64,000 nt of DNA, taken from contig NZ_CCDG010000040.1 of NCBI RefSeq assembly GCF_000723885.1, positions 1 to 64,000 on the forward strand. Reading direction: 5' to 3'. The first letter of the stretch is position 1, and each line of letters starts with the position of its first letter. A model generated the notes under the pieces. The model did no database searches and was not told the origin of the DNA. It saw nothing but the letters and a program-made list of their open reading frames with translations. Positions 1 through 8,195 of the stretch are shown one piece after another. The DNA comes from Paenibacillus camerounensis (GTDB lineage Bacteria; Bacillota; Bacilli; Paenibacillales; Paenibacillaceae). Both the position numbers and the translations under genes were made by a program.

Positions 1-397
1 GGCAGTTGTGCCCTTACATTTCGCACATTTAGCTTCATCCGCCGAAATCAAGGGCATTAGTGCCCTTCATCCCGCACATTTAGCTGCATCGGACGAAATC
101 AAAGGCATTTGTGCCTTTCATTTCGCACATTTAGCCGCATCGGACGAAATCCAAGGCAGTTGTGCCCTTCATTTCGCACATTTAGCTTCAACCGGCGAAA
201 TCAAAGGCAGTTGTGCCCTTCATTTCGCACATTTAGCTTCATCCGCCGAAATCAAAGGCATTATTGCCCTTCATTTCGCACATTTAGCCGCATTCGCCGA
301 AATCAAAGGCATTATTGCCCTTCATCCCGCACATTTAGCTACATCCGGCGAAATCAAGGGCATTTGTGCCCTTCATCCCGCACATTTAGCTTCATTC
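1..397. repeat. 51-bp tandem repeat array 1 (at least 8 units)
   Basis: GCCCTT-type unit starts occur at 10, 62, 113, 164, 215, 266, 317 and 368, so the period is 51 bp apart from one inserted base in the first unit. Each unit can fold on itself: arms GCCCTTcATTTCG and CGAAATcAAGGGC pair around a loop of about 19 nt carrying CACATTTAGC. Units are joined by short linkers such as ATTTGT or AGTTGT. The array is cut by the window edge on the left, so its full copy number is unknown. On the right it stops at the stop codon of the dehalogenase-like gene. A related array lies at 39.74-40.09 kb and one diverged unit at 55.62 kb. An open 17-residue-periodic frame exists only because 51 is divisible by three; it has no ribosome-binding site. 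Confidence 0.95.
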
Positions 398-1306
398 AGC
401 CCGTAGAGGCAAAGCGTTAATCCAGCGCTGCAGCTCAAGGCCGATCAGCTGCGGGTTCTCCTCCGTCAGATGATGGAAGCCCTGACCGATGGGGCATAAG
501 GTCAGGTTGCTAAGATTAGTCCGGCACCAGTCCACCTGAGGTCCGCGGATGGTGCAGCCCGGCTCGGCATAGAATAGCAGCTTCGGCAGCGCTGAGCCGG
601 TGAACCAGCGGTTACGGGCTTCCACCGCCTGCACTACCTCAGGCGGTTGGCCCGCTACCGGTATCTGGTTAGGAAAGACCCACATCGGCTTACGGTTTTC
701 CGGGTTGCGGAACGGCTCACGGTAATGCTCATGTTCTCCGGCACTGAGCTGCCGGTTCATGATGATATGAGGCATTCCTTCGACGAACACATTGTTATCG
801 CGCATAAACGGCCAGCCCTGCTGCGGTTCACGCAGCGTCTGGAACAGCTCACGCGATTCTGCCGGCGTGAATTCCTCCCAGGATGCTGTCGGATATAGAG
901 CCTGCGGCTCAAGCATAGCCACTGCGCGTACATTATCCGGGTGAGCTGCTGCATATGCCAAACCGATTGCCATCCCCCAGTCATGGCCGACCAGCACCAG
1001 ATTGCTCAGGTCCAGCTGCCTGATGAAGCCGGTGATATATGCTGCATGCTCCGCCAGGGTGAAGCCGTGTCCGGGCTTGTCCGACTGTCCCATACCCGGC
1101 AGATCCACTGCAAGGCAGCGCGCAAACGGCTGCAGATAAGGGATGATGTTGCGGTACATATAGCTCCAGGTCGGATTGCCGTGCAGAAAAAGAACGGCCG
1201 GGCCCTCGCCTTCATCCACATAATGCAGATTCAGCCCATCCACTTTAATGTAGCGGGATGTGTAAGGAAAACCGGTCTGCAGCGGCAGCTCATGCAGCTC
1301 ATCCAT
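392..1306 (-). CDS. Haloalkane dehalogenase-like alpha/beta hydrolase
   Basis: This is a 304-residue alpha/beta-hydrolase of the haloalkane dehalogenase type, which hydrolyses carbon-halogen bonds through an Asp nucleophile. Near residue 42 it has HGNPTW (oxyanion and halide-binding region) and near residue 107 GHDWG, whose Asp is the nucleophile and whose Trp is the usual second halide-binding residue. A catalytic-His segment, FHHLTEENP, lies near the C-terminus. The ATG at 1306 is chosen because AAGGAG lies 9 nt upstream; a TTG three codons earlier touches that site and is unlikely. The stop codon sits directly against the last unit of the repeat array. The natural substrate cannot be told from sequence, and an epoxide hydrolase or esterase of the same fold is possible but less likely given DW after the nucleophile elbow. 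Confidence 0.85.
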   Translation of the reverse strand: MDELHELPLQTGFPYTSRYIKVDGLNLHYVDEGEGPAVLFLHGNPTWSYMYRNIIPYLQPFARCLAVDLPGMGQSDKPGHGFTLAEHAAYITGFIRQLDLSNLVLVGHDWGMAIGLAYAAAHPDNVRAVAMLEPQALYPTASWEEFTPAESRELFQTLREPQQGWPFMRDNNVFVEGMPHIIMNRQLSAGEHEHYREPFRNPENRKPMWVFPNQIPVAGQPPEVVQAVEARNRWFTGSALPKLLFYAEPGCTIRGPQVDWCRTNLSNLTLCPIGQGFHHLTEENPQLIGLELQRWINALPLRAE

Positions 1307-1385
1307 ATGAAACAACTCCTTCTAAGCGTTATATTGATCAACTTAATCCAGCATATCAAAAATCCGGAACGCTGCATTTAGTATA

Positions 1386-1424
1386 GCAAAAAAGACAACC
1401 CTTCACTCTTGAAGGATTGTCTCG
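1386..1424 (-). terminator. Rho-independent terminator of the ABC exporter operon
   Basis: AGACAAcCCTTC at 1393-1404 pairs with GAAGGaTTGTCT at 1411-1422. On the minus strand it is followed by a T-run (A-run on plus at 1388-1393). It ends the minus-strand operon whose last stop is at 1448. Confidence 0.85.
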
Positions 1425-1447
1425 CTGCAGACAGCCTGCACAATAGT

Positions 1448-2260
1448 TTACGTCCGGCGCATATAAGCACGCACTGTTATTGGCGCAAAGACTGCCACGA
1501 TCACAGCGGCACCAATCAGGGAAAAGACAAGGTCTGAGCCTGCCGTTCCGGTATTGGTCAAATCACGGACTGCGGTAACCAGATGGGAGATCGGGTTGAT
1601 TGTAACGAACCACTGCAGCCAGTCCGGCATCGTATCTGCCGGTACGAAGGCATTGGACATGAAGGTAAGCGGGAACAGCACAATCATCGAAATGCCTTGT
1701 ACGCTGGAAGCCGTGCGCGCGATAACACCGAAGAAGGCAAAAATCCAGCTGATTGCCCACGAGCAGCCGATAACCAGCAACGCCGCTATAGCTACATAAC
1801 CAAGGCCGCCTTCAGGACGATAGCCCATGAAATACCCCATAGTGAAGGTTAGCACCGTAGCAATCGTATAACGAACCGTATCGGCGAGCAGCGCCCCGGC
1901 CAGCGGAGCAATACGTGAGATCGGCAGTGACTTGAAGCGGTCGAAGACCCCTTTTTCCATATCCTCACGGAGCTGCACTCCGGTTACGATGGAGGTCGTA
2001 ATTACTGTCTGGACCAGAATACCCGGAATAATGACCGGCAGATAGCTGACCACATCCCCGGAGATCGCCCCGCCGAAGATATAGGTGAACATCAGGGTGA
2101 AAATAATCGGCTGCAGCGTAACATCAAACAACTGCTCGGGTGTACGTTTGATTTTGAGCAGCCCCCGGTAGGCCATCGTTAATGAATTACGCAACGTCTG
2201 TCCAAAGCTGGAATGGTTCTTTAGCTGGCGCTCTGCGCCCGGTTTAATGAATGTACTCAT
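1448..2260 (-). CDS. ABC-2 type permease, daunorubicin-exporter (DrrB)-like
   Basis: A 270-residue integral membrane protein of the ABC-2 permease family. It has about six hydrophobic segments, including FDVTLQPIIFTLMFTYIFGG near residue 40 and the conserved loop ending in DRFKSLPISR that contacts the ATPase. It should form the membrane channel of an exporter with the ATPase encoded just upstream. The ATG at 2260 follows GGAGGGAC, and it overlaps the 3' end of the ATPase gene by 17 bp, so the two are translationally coupled. In known relatives the pair exports hydrophobic drugs or lipids; the substrate here is not determined. Confidence 0.92.
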   Translation of the reverse strand: MSTFIKPGAERQLKNHSSFGQTLRNSLTMAYRGLLKIKRTPEQLFDVTLQPIIFTLMFTYIFGGAISGDVVSYLPVIIPGILVQTVITTSIVTGVQLREDMEKGVFDRFKSLPISRIAPLAGALLADTVRYTIATVLTFTMGYFMGYRPEGGLGYVAIAALLVIGCSWAISWIFAFFGVIARTASSVQGISMIVLFPLTFMSNAFVPADTMPDWLQWFVTINPISHLVTAVRDLTNTGTAGSDLVFSLIGAAVIVAVFAPITVRAYMRRT

Positions 2261-3281
2261 ACTGCTGTCCCTCCACCTGTTTTTCTTTTCCTGACGCCTG
2301 TACGGCATTATCCCCGGTATTGCTGCCGGTAAGTGACAGAAACACCTCATCGAGGGTTGGCTTCTGTACGCTCATTTCTGACAGGGGAATCCCTGCTTCG
2401 CGGAGGGCAATCAGCAGATCGGTCACGGCATCTGCATTGCCCATAGGCGCTGTAATAGCTGACGCTTCTGCCGATATGGACGTCTGCACCCTGAGCACAC
2501 GCTCGACTGTCTGCCGGGCAAGCATCATCTGCTGCGAATCCCGGACTCTGAGGTGCAGAGACGAGCTGCCGATTGAGGATTTCAGAGCATCGACGGTGCC
2601 CTCGGCAACTACCCGGCCATGGTCGATCACCGCAATCCGGTCGGCGAGCTGATCCGCTTCCTCCAGATACTGCGTCGTCAGCAGCACGGTCGAGCCCGAG
2701 CCTACCAGTCGGCGGATGGTATCCCACATCTGATTGCGGGTCCGCGGGTCCAGCCCGGTCGTCGGCTCATCCAGAAAAATCAGCGGAGGCTGCGCAATCA
2801 GGCTTGCCGCCAGATCCAGACGCCGGCGCATCCCGCCGGAGAAATTCTTCAGCGGCCGTCTGGCCGCTTCACTCAGCCCGAATTCCTCCAGCAGCTCAGC
2901 CGCCTTGCGCTTGGCATCGGCTCTGCCCAGTCCAAGCAGCCGGGAGAAAATCACCAGGTTCTCGGTCGCGCTGAGTGATTCATCGACCGAGGCATATTGT
3001 CCGGTCACCCCGATCAGCTGCCGCACAATCTGCGGCTCCTTCACAACATCATGCCCGAAGATTCTGGCATAGCCGCCGTCCGGTCTGAGCAGGGTAGCCA
3101 GCATACGGATTGCGGTTGTTTTTCCTGCGCCGTTAGGCCCAAGCACACCGTAAATGGTGCCGGTAGGCACTTTCAGGTCCACTCCATCCACCGCGCGGTT
3201 ATCTCCAAACCTTTTGACCAGCCCCTGCGCTTCAATTGCTAATTCAACCTGCTGCCGGGCTTTGTTCCCTTGCTGATTCAT
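2244..3281 (-). CDS. ABC transporter ATPase, daunorubicin-exporter (DrrA)-like
   Basis: A 345-residue cytoplasmic ATP-binding subunit. It shows Walker A GPNGAGKT (about residue 50), signature FSGGMRRRL, Walker B LIFLDEPTTGLD, and an H-loop position occupied by Gln in LLTTQYLEEAD, a feature shared by DrrA-type ATPases. The C-terminal 100 residues match the DrrA-type accessory domain. GAGGAG lies 8 nt before the ATG. It is the first gene of a two-gene operon with the permease. A MarR-like reading frame diverges from it across about 210 bp and could be its regulator. Confidence 0.95.
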   Translation of the reverse strand: MNQQGNKARQQVELAIEAQGLVKRFGDNRAVDGVDLKVPTGTIYGVLGPNGAGKTTAIRMLATLLRPDGGYARIFGHDVVKEPQIVRQLIGVTGQYASVDESLSATENLVIFSRLLGLGRADAKRKAAELLEEFGLSEAARRPLKNFSGGMRRRLDLAASLIAQPPLIFLDEPTTGLDPRTRNQMWDTIRRLVGSGSTVLLTTQYLEEADQLADRIAVIDHGRVVAEGTVDALKSSIGSSSLHLRVRDSQQMMLARQTVERVLRVQTSISAEASAITAPMGNADAVTDLLIALREAGIPLSEMSVQKPTLDEVFLSLTGSNTGDNAVQASGKEKQVEGQQYEYIH

Positions 3282-3490
3282 TTGCTTCTCCTCCTGTACA
3301 TCTAATATATAAGGATCTTAAATCCCTTATTTAAACTGAATGTAAACGTGTATGTATCCTTTCAGAACTTTCACCGCTGCCTCATTATACTCCCGCTCTG
3401 CGAGCCTGCTTAACAGTCTGTAAGACCATTTATATCTCCGCCTCGGGATGTAGTGACATCACTCAGCTTGGCGATAAGCTTGATGCGCAA

Positions 3491-3862
3491 ATGACGACGA
3501 AGCAGCGGCTGCTGATTGCTGTTATTTTGAAGAGCGGCAATACTGCCCCTGCCTTGACCGATCTCGCGGTGATGACCGGGAGCTCCAGGCAAAATGTGAA
3601 GAAGATGGCGCTAATACTGGAGAAGCAAGGGCTGGTGGAGCTTGCTAAGGATGCACAGGATGCTAGGATTCTCCGTGTATGGCTGACTGAGGCGTGTATG
3701 GTTTATTTTGCGGGAAGAAGCAGGAAAGAGGAGAAGTTTATGGCAGCTTTGTTCAATGATTTCGACGGGGAATTGACGGGCGGGCTGTTCCGCGGATTAG
3801 CCGGGCTGAACCGCATTATCATCCTGATGGAGGCCGGTTCGCCTGCTGATGAGAAGGAGTAG
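3491..3862 (+). CDS. MarR-like transcriptional regulator, start uncertain or 5' damaged
   Basis: The 123-residue frame encodes a winged-helix domain of the MarR type: a helix-turn-helix (SSRQNVKKMALILEKQGLV) followed by a C-terminal dimer helix (EEKFMAALFNDF). The ATG at 3491 has no ribosome-binding site. The open frame runs back to 3335 and the residues just before the ATG (SDITQLGDKLDAQ) look like a normal MarR first helix, so the real protein should begin earlier. No ATG, GTG or TTG with a good site is visible in that stretch. Either an unusual start is used or the 5' end has decayed. It diverges from the DrrAB-like exporter genes, a common arrangement for an exporter and its regulator. 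Confidence 0.6.
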   Translation: MTTKQRLLIAVILKSGNTAPALTDLAVMTGSSRQNVKKMALILEKQGLVELAKDAQDARILRVWLTEACMVYFAGRSRKEEKFMAALFNDFDGELTGGLFRGLAGLNRIIILMEAGSPADEKE

Positions 3863-3869
3863 ATTATTC

Positions 3870-4282
3870 ATGATGGTGCTGACCGTTACTGTAATGTGTA
3901 TAGCCGCTGCTGTACTAGTGTTTTGGCGGATTCCGCAATGTTAAGTACAGGGGGAATGAAGGGGGTTTTGGGCAGGGTATTCACGCTCTTTAATGAACGG
4001 GGTGCTGAAATGGATCAGGCCTGTCTGGTCACCTTTCTCTCGGAAGCCGGCGGCATTTTTACTTTCCGGGAGAATGATGAATGCCAGTCCTTTGCCACAA
4101 CCGGACGTACTGCTGTCGGCATGGACGGCTGCAGGCAACAGGTACGCTGGAGCGCGTATATGGATAATTACAACATTGTTGACGGCATCCGCCAGCCTAA
4201 CCGGCTTAGGGCCGTATGGCATTATGATGAGGGTGATCTCGTCTATTTTGACAGTGATAATCTCCGCCTGGAATACCGTTAA
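3870..4282 (+). pseudogene. Hypothetical protein, apparently split by a frame change
   Basis: An ATG at 3870, well placed behind AAGGAG, opens a 24-codon frame that encodes one hydrophobic segment (VMCIAAAVLVFW) and stops at 3942-3944. A second frame continues without a break from an ATG at 3938 to 4282 and encodes 114 soluble residues ending in DSDNLRLEYR. The ATGTTAA junction could be translational coupling between two small genes. The second frame has no ribosome-binding site of its own, so one membrane-anchored protein broken by a frameshift is equally plausible. I recognise no family. The 3' end overlaps the convergent acetyltransferase gene by four bases. Confidence 0.45.
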
Positions 4283-4845
4283 GCCCTGCCCCCGGCTGTC
4301 TGCACGTGATCCTTCACCTTGCACAGCCACACCATATGCGGATTGCCGGGACCCCAGTAGTCCTGGGCGGTCACATAAGGCGCACCGAACTTCTGCAGCC
4401 ATCTCTGCTGCGCCCGCTTATAGCCGCTGTCCAGACAGAACTGCTCAATTCCCTGAGCATCCAGCCATTCTGCCATGCTGCGGATCAGCGCCGACCCGAT
4501 TCCCCGGTTCTGAAGCTGCGGCAGTACGTATAAGCTGCCCAGCTCACCTATATCGTTCAGCCGGCCGCCGGTGCAGATCCGGATTTCTTCTCCGCAGGGC
4601 CCGAAGGATATCGTTCCGGCGGCTTCGCCGTCCAGCCTGGCCAGCAGCAGAAAAGTGTCTGGATTAGCACGGGAAAACGCGGTCTGAAGCAGATGATTTT
4701 TACCGTCAATCTCCTGGGCTATATCCTCCCGCAGATCCCCCAGCCCTTCCTGTTCAAAGGCATCCGTAATTGAAATCTCAAAAATCCGCGCTGCCGCGCC
4801 CCTGTCCCCGGCTGTTAGCCTGCTTATGGTTAGCTCATTATTCAT
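4279..4845 (-). CDS. GNAT family N-acetyltransferase
   Basis: A 188-residue acetyl-CoA-dependent acyltransferase. The acetyl-CoA-binding motif A is seen as LGSLYVLPQLQNRGIGSALI near residue 105, followed by CLDSGYKRAQQRWLQKFGA (motif B) and a C-terminal strand. The substrate is unknown. The ribosome-binding site (GGAAGA) before the ATG is weak. A 7-2-7 inverted repeat TTAAGCA/TGCTTAA at 4869-4884 lies in the leader and might be an operator. The gene converges on the preceding plus-strand ORF with a four-base overlap and so shares no terminator. Confidence 0.85.
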   Translation of the reverse strand: MNNELTISRLTAGDRGAAARIFEISITDAFEQEGLGDLREDIAQEIDGKNHLLQTAFSRANPDTFLLLARLDGEAAGTISFGPCGEEIRICTGGRLNDIGELGSLYVLPQLQNRGIGSALIRSMAEWLDAQGIEQFCLDSGYKRAQQRWLQKFGAPYVTAQDYWGPGNPHMVWLCKVKDHVQTAGGRA

Positions 4846-4939
4846 TCTTCCGACACCTCAGATGCAGATTAAGCATGTGCTTAAGCCTAGTGTACACAAA
4901 TTCTCCCGGATTGTCGCCGGATTCTGCATTCAGCCAGCC

Positions 4940-5860
4940 TTACCTTTCGCTGTTCAGCGCAACTAGCTCATCCCAGACCGGAGTTGCCGTCCCCGCCTGC
5001 TGTTTAAGCCTGTCAAAAGCACTGTTAAGCGCCGTAAGCTCATGCACTGAGCCATCGATCATCCGGGCAACCGGAAGCCTGTGATACAGCTTCAGGAACA
5101 GATACATAAGTCTGCGGTAGGAACGGACTGCCTTCACCTGGCCTGCGGGGACTACCGTATAGTCCAGCTTCTCAAGCACACTGAAGCCTTCATCCATCGC
5201 CGTTATAATCTGCAGCAGCAGCTTCTTGTTCCGCGCAAGCTTTTTAACGTCACCTTTTACAGCTAAGGTTGCCAGATTCATCGGCAGAATCGTAATAATA
5301 TGGCTTTTCAGCCATGTATCCATATCCTCAAGGAAGCTCAGCTTATATTGGGTATGTGCAAAGGACTTCACCAGCAGATCCTGAAAAGGAACCGCACCGT
5401 CCAGCGCACCAAGCACCATCTGCCCGCCGGCACGGATACAGATCATGCGGTCCTTCTCCCTCCGTCCGCCGCTCAGCTGAAATCCGAAAGCTATATTTTT
5501 CTTATTTCCGCTAAGCTCCTCCAGTACTCTCTGCGTATCATGCGCCTCGGGATTATTGCCCACCAGGACAATATTGCGGCTGGCATTCGCTGCAAGCACC
5601 GGCAGGACAGCCGGAAAGTCATTGAATTTCATCACAACAAAAATAAGATCATAATGCTCCTCCGGCGCAAGCGTGCTGATTACCTTCACTTTGTCAGTGG
5701 TCGTCTTAAGCTGAAAATAGTGGCGGATGACCAGTCCGTCCCGTTTCAGCTCCTCCGCCCGGCTGCCTCTCGCCAACATCGTGACCTCATTTCCGCCTTG
5801 AATCAGCACATGTGCCAGATAGCTGCCGAGTACCCCTGCACCATAGACCAAAGTCTTCAT
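4940..5860 (-). CDS. Ketopantoate reductase family protein (PanE/ApbA-like)
   Basis: A 306-residue NADPH-dependent 2-dehydropantoate-2-reductase-like enzyme. The N-terminal Rossmann motif GAGVLGSYLA begins at about residue 7, with ARGSR as the NADP phosphate contact. The central segment VVMKFND lies where ketopantoate reductases have their conserved Lys. The C-terminal helical domain is diverged from classical PanE, so a role outside pantothenate synthesis is likely. The ATG at 5860 is chosen because GGGGAG precedes it; 14 codons of open frame upstream have no such site. A TetR gene diverges across 170 bp that contain two inverted repeats, suggesting that TetR controls this gene. Confidence 0.8.
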   Translation of the reverse strand: MKTLVYGAGVLGSYLAHVLIQGGNEVTMLARGSRAEELKRDGLVIRHYFQLKTTTDKVKVISTLAPEEHYDLIFVVMKFNDFPAVLPVLAANASRNIVLVGNNPEAHDTQRVLEELSGNKKNIAFGFQLSGGRREKDRMICIRAGGQMVLGALDGAVPFQDLLVKSFAHTQYKLSFLEDMDTWLKSHIITILPMNLATLAVKGDVKKLARNKKLLLQIITAMDEGFSVLEKLDYTVVPAGQVKAVRSYRRLMYLFLKLYHRLPVARMIDGSVHELTALNSAFDRLKQQAGTATPVWDELVALNSER

Positions 5861-5880
5861 CGTATTCTCCCCTTTTTCGA

Positions 5881-5906
5881 ACAAATGTTGTTTTTCAATC
5901 ATTTGT
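5881..5906. promoter_or_regulatory. Inverted repeat ACAAATG-N12-CATTTGT
   Basis: Two perfect 7-bp arms sit 12 bp apart, just upstream of the ribosome-binding site of the ketopantoate-reductase-like gene. It is a candidate operator for the divergent TetR protein, or a leader hairpin. Confidence 0.45.
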
Positions 5907-5956
5907 CCAATATAATTCAGCTTATCCTTCTGTACAATTGTTAAAATCGGCGTTAT

Positions 5957-5972
5957 TGTCGGTTACCCGACA
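5957..5972. promoter_or_regulatory. Palindrome TGTCGG-TTAC-CCGACA, likely TetR operator
   Basis: A perfect 6-4-6 inverted repeat lies 59 bp before the TetR start, in the shared divergent promoter region. Its size and position fit a TetR-family operator. A half-site-like TGTCCGATAAC follows at about 5987. Confidence 0.5.
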
Positions 5973-6030
5973 GAATGCACGTAAATGTCCGATAACTTTA
6001 AATATAGCTGAATCAAAGGGGAGTTCGCGC

Positions 6031-6603
6031 ATGGACAGACGAGTCCGGAAAAGCCAGGAATCCATTATGGAGGCCCTGATCAGCCTGATGGCAGACAAGG
6101 AATTCGAGAAAATTACAATTAATGAAATTGCAGAACGTGCAGACGTCAACCGCGGAACCGTCTATGCCCATTATACGGACAAGTACCACCTGCTGGACTT
6201 ATGTATCGAGACCCATCTGGATCTGCTTATCGCAAGCTGTATGCCGCTGGAAGAGCATAATGAACCGCCTTATCCGACAAAAGACTCCCTGCTGCGTGTA
6301 TTCACTATGCTGGAGAAGCATTCGGCGTTCTACACCACCCTGCTGACAAGCAAGGGGGTGCCTGCTCTGCGCAGCCGCCTGCTTGAGATGATCTGCCTGG
6401 GTATCAGGCAGCAATTTGCAGAGGAGCAGTTCCCTGCAGGTATGAATCAGGAGATACGGATTCAATTTATGGCTTCCGCTACTGTCGGGGTTATTGAATG
6501 GTGGTTCACGAACCCGCTGCCTTATTCAGCCGAAGACATTACCGGGCAGCTGTGGGAGATGCTGGAGCAGAATCAGATGCTGCCCGGCAAACTGCTTGTC
6601 TGA
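6031..6603 (+). CDS. TetR family transcriptional regulator
   Basis: A 190-residue repressor with a typical N-terminal helix-turn-helix: ITINEIAERADVNRGTVYAHY at about residues 31-51. The C-terminal ligand-binding half contains IRIQFMASATVGVIEWWF, which resembles TetR_C domains of small Firmicute regulators. The ATG at 6031 is chosen because AAGGGGAG precedes it; the open frame upstream lacks a ribosome-binding site and crosses the promoter. It diverges from the ketopantoate-reductase-like gene, its most likely target, and may also repress itself through the inverted repeats between them. Confidence 0.9.
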   Translation: MDRRVRKSQESIMEALISLMADKEFEKITINEIAERADVNRGTVYAHYTDKYHLLDLCIETHLDLLIASCMPLEEHNEPPYPTKDSLLRVFTMLEKHSAFYTTLLTSKGVPALRSRLLEMICLGIRQQFAEEQFPAGMNQEIRIQFMASATVGVIEWWFTNPLPYSAEDITGQLWEMLEQNQMLPGKLLV

Positions 6604-6693
6604 GGATTAAGCCCGTTTTGCTGCAATAATGTACTATAGCCCGCCGCGCGTTCCGGTGTACGATTCATGTTGACTACACATCAGGAGGTCCTC

Positions 6694-7275
6694 ATGAATC
6701 TAACCGCTTTTCTTGTATATTGCGTCGTTGTCACCTTTACTCCGGGACCGACCAATATTGTCATCCTTTCCACAGTCCAGCACAACAGCCTGAAGCAGGC
6801 CATGAAGTATGTATGGGGCGCAACGCTGGCCTTTGGCCTGCTTCTGGCTGCCTCCGCCCTGCTGAACCGGATGCTGTCCGGCGTGCTGCCCGGTGTTCTC
6901 AACGTAATGCAGGTCGTTGGCAGCCTGTATATGCTGTATCTGGCTTATCAGATTTACCGGATGAACACAGCGGAAGCACAGAATCACTATACATACAGCT
7001 TTGCTTCAGGCCTGCTCATGCAGTTTATCAATCCCAAAGTGATTCTGTTTACGCTAACCGTAATTCCCGGCTATGTCCTGCCTTATTACAGCTCTCCGCC
7101 AATGCTGACCGTATTCGTCATGGTCATTACTATAATCGGGTTTTTGGCGTTTATGGCCTGGCTGGTATTCGGGGCGGTGTTCCGTGCCTTTCTGCAGGCT
7201 CACCGGCGGACAGCGAACACCGTTATGGCACTGTTTATGATATATTCGGCTGTAATGGTCTCGGGAATTTTGTAG
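6694..7275 (+). CDS. LysE family amino acid exporter
   Basis: A 193-residue six-helix membrane exporter of the LysE/RhtB family, which moves amino acids or related metabolites out of the cell. The diagnostic start TPGPTNIVIL lies at residues 16-25, and FINPKVILF, a conserved family motif, at about residue 110. AGGAGG lies 6 nt before the ATG at 6694. The AraC-type gene begins 18 bp downstream and is probably co-transcribed, so it may sense the exported compound. Confidence 0.92.
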   Translation: MNLTAFLVYCVVVTFTPGPTNIVILSTVQHNSLKQAMKYVWGATLAFGLLLAASALLNRMLSGVLPGVLNVMQVVGSLYMLYLAYQIYRMNTAEAQNHYTYSFASGLLMQFINPKVILFTLTVIPGYVLPYYSSPPMLTVFVMVITIIGFLAFMAWLVFGAVFRAFLQAHRRTANTVMALFMIYSAVMVSGIL

Positions 7276-7293
7276 AGGAAGGAGGCGGAAGCT

Positions 7294-8076
7294 GTGGAGC
7301 AGTTTATTTACAAAAAATCAGAGGATGTTCTGGCCTTATCCGCAAGCATGAGCAAATTTACGTATAAGAAGCACTGCCACGAGGAATATGCGGTCGGTGT
7401 CACTCTGCGCGGTATCCAGCAGTATCAGCTCGGCGGCAGCTTCCAGTCCTCACACCAGGGCGGGGTCATGCTGTTTAACCGGGAGCAGTATCATGACGGC
7501 AGCTCCTATGACCGGGACGGGATTGACTATATCATGCTCTATCTCCGGCCGGAGCTCGTGTTTGAGGTGCTTGGCGGCAGGGAGCTGCGCTTTGATGCTC
7601 CGATCGTGTATGACCGCGGGCTAGCCCGGCAGATTTGCGCTCTTTCCGGTGCGGTCCAGTCCGGCCGAGAGGATGCTTTATCAGGTGAGCTGCTGCTGTC
7701 GTTGATTGAACGCCTTGCCCGGACAGCTGAGGATACAGCCGCAAGCCGAGCGGGAACGGATAACCGGTTTATCGATCAGGCAAAAGAAATGATGCTGGGC
7801 AGCCTTGGCGATGTGCTCAAGCTGGATGAGCTGTGCCTTGCGCTTGGCATGTCGAAGTTCCAGTTCATCCGCGGATTCAAGCAGCATGCCGGCATCTCCC
7901 CCTATCAGTTTTTTCTGAACTGCAAAATCGAGCATGCCAGACGCTCCATCGAACGCACCAAGGATATCTATGCGGCAGTGGCAGATTACGGCTTCTTTGA
8001 CCTTACCCACCTGAACCGCCATTTCAAAAGCATGTTCGGCATCACCGCCTATGAGTATATGACACAGCTTAGCTAA
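7294..8076 (+). CDS. AraC family transcriptional regulator
   Basis: A 260-residue regulator with an N-terminal cupin-like sensor domain (HEEYAVGVTLRG near residue 28) and a C-terminal double helix-turn-helix. The latter is seen as LDELCLALGMSKFQFIRGFKQ and the second AraC signature DLTHLNRHFKSMFGITAYEY. The start is GTG at 7294 behind GGAGG. It follows the LysE exporter gene closely. AraC proteins of this build (AraC_binding plus HTH_18) often control the neighbouring exporter. The distance to the divergent promoters makes autoregulation through the LysE promoter likely. Confidence 0.92.
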   Translation: MEQFIYKKSEDVLALSASMSKFTYKKHCHEEYAVGVTLRGIQQYQLGGSFQSSHQGGVMLFNREQYHDGSSYDRDGIDYIMLYLRPELVFEVLGGRELRFDAPIVYDRGLARQICALSGAVQSGREDALSGELLLSLIERLARTAEDTAASRAGTDNRFIDQAKEMMLGSLGDVLKLDELCLALGMSKFQFIRGFKQHAGISPYQFFLNCKIEHARRSIERTKDIYAAVADYGFFDLTHLNRHFKSMFGITAYEYMTQLS

Positions 8077-8125
8077 AAAAAACAGAAGCTCCGCGGGTGC
8101 ACTGATTACCCGCAGGAGCTTCTGT
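8075..8125 (-). terminator. Strong hairpin terminator
   Basis: ACAGAAGCTCCGCGGGT (8082-8098) pairs with ACCCGC-AGGAGCTTCTGT (8108-8125). An A-run at 8075-8083 gives a T-run on the minus strand, so it mainly ends the lipoprotein gene transcribed from the right; it can also stop the AraC transcript. Confidence 0.85.
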
Positions 8126-8195
8126 CTGTTACACTTCGTTTTTCTACCAGCTCATAATGCGAGGAGGGGAACCATTCGGAGTAGATTCGGCCCAC

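Noticed and set aside
1-397. Array 1 as a CRISPR array
   Set aside because: The whole 51-bp unit repeats; there are no unique spacers alternating with a constant repeat and no cas genes.
8-420. Long open frames across array 1, encoding 17-residue repeats such as HFAHLASSAEIKG
   Set aside because: They result from a 51-bp unit without stops, occur in more than one frame, and have no ribosome-binding site.
5812-6030. Longer TetR protein starting at 5812
   Set aside because: The extra 73 codons cross the divergent promoter region and lack a ribosome-binding site; the ATG at 6031 has one.
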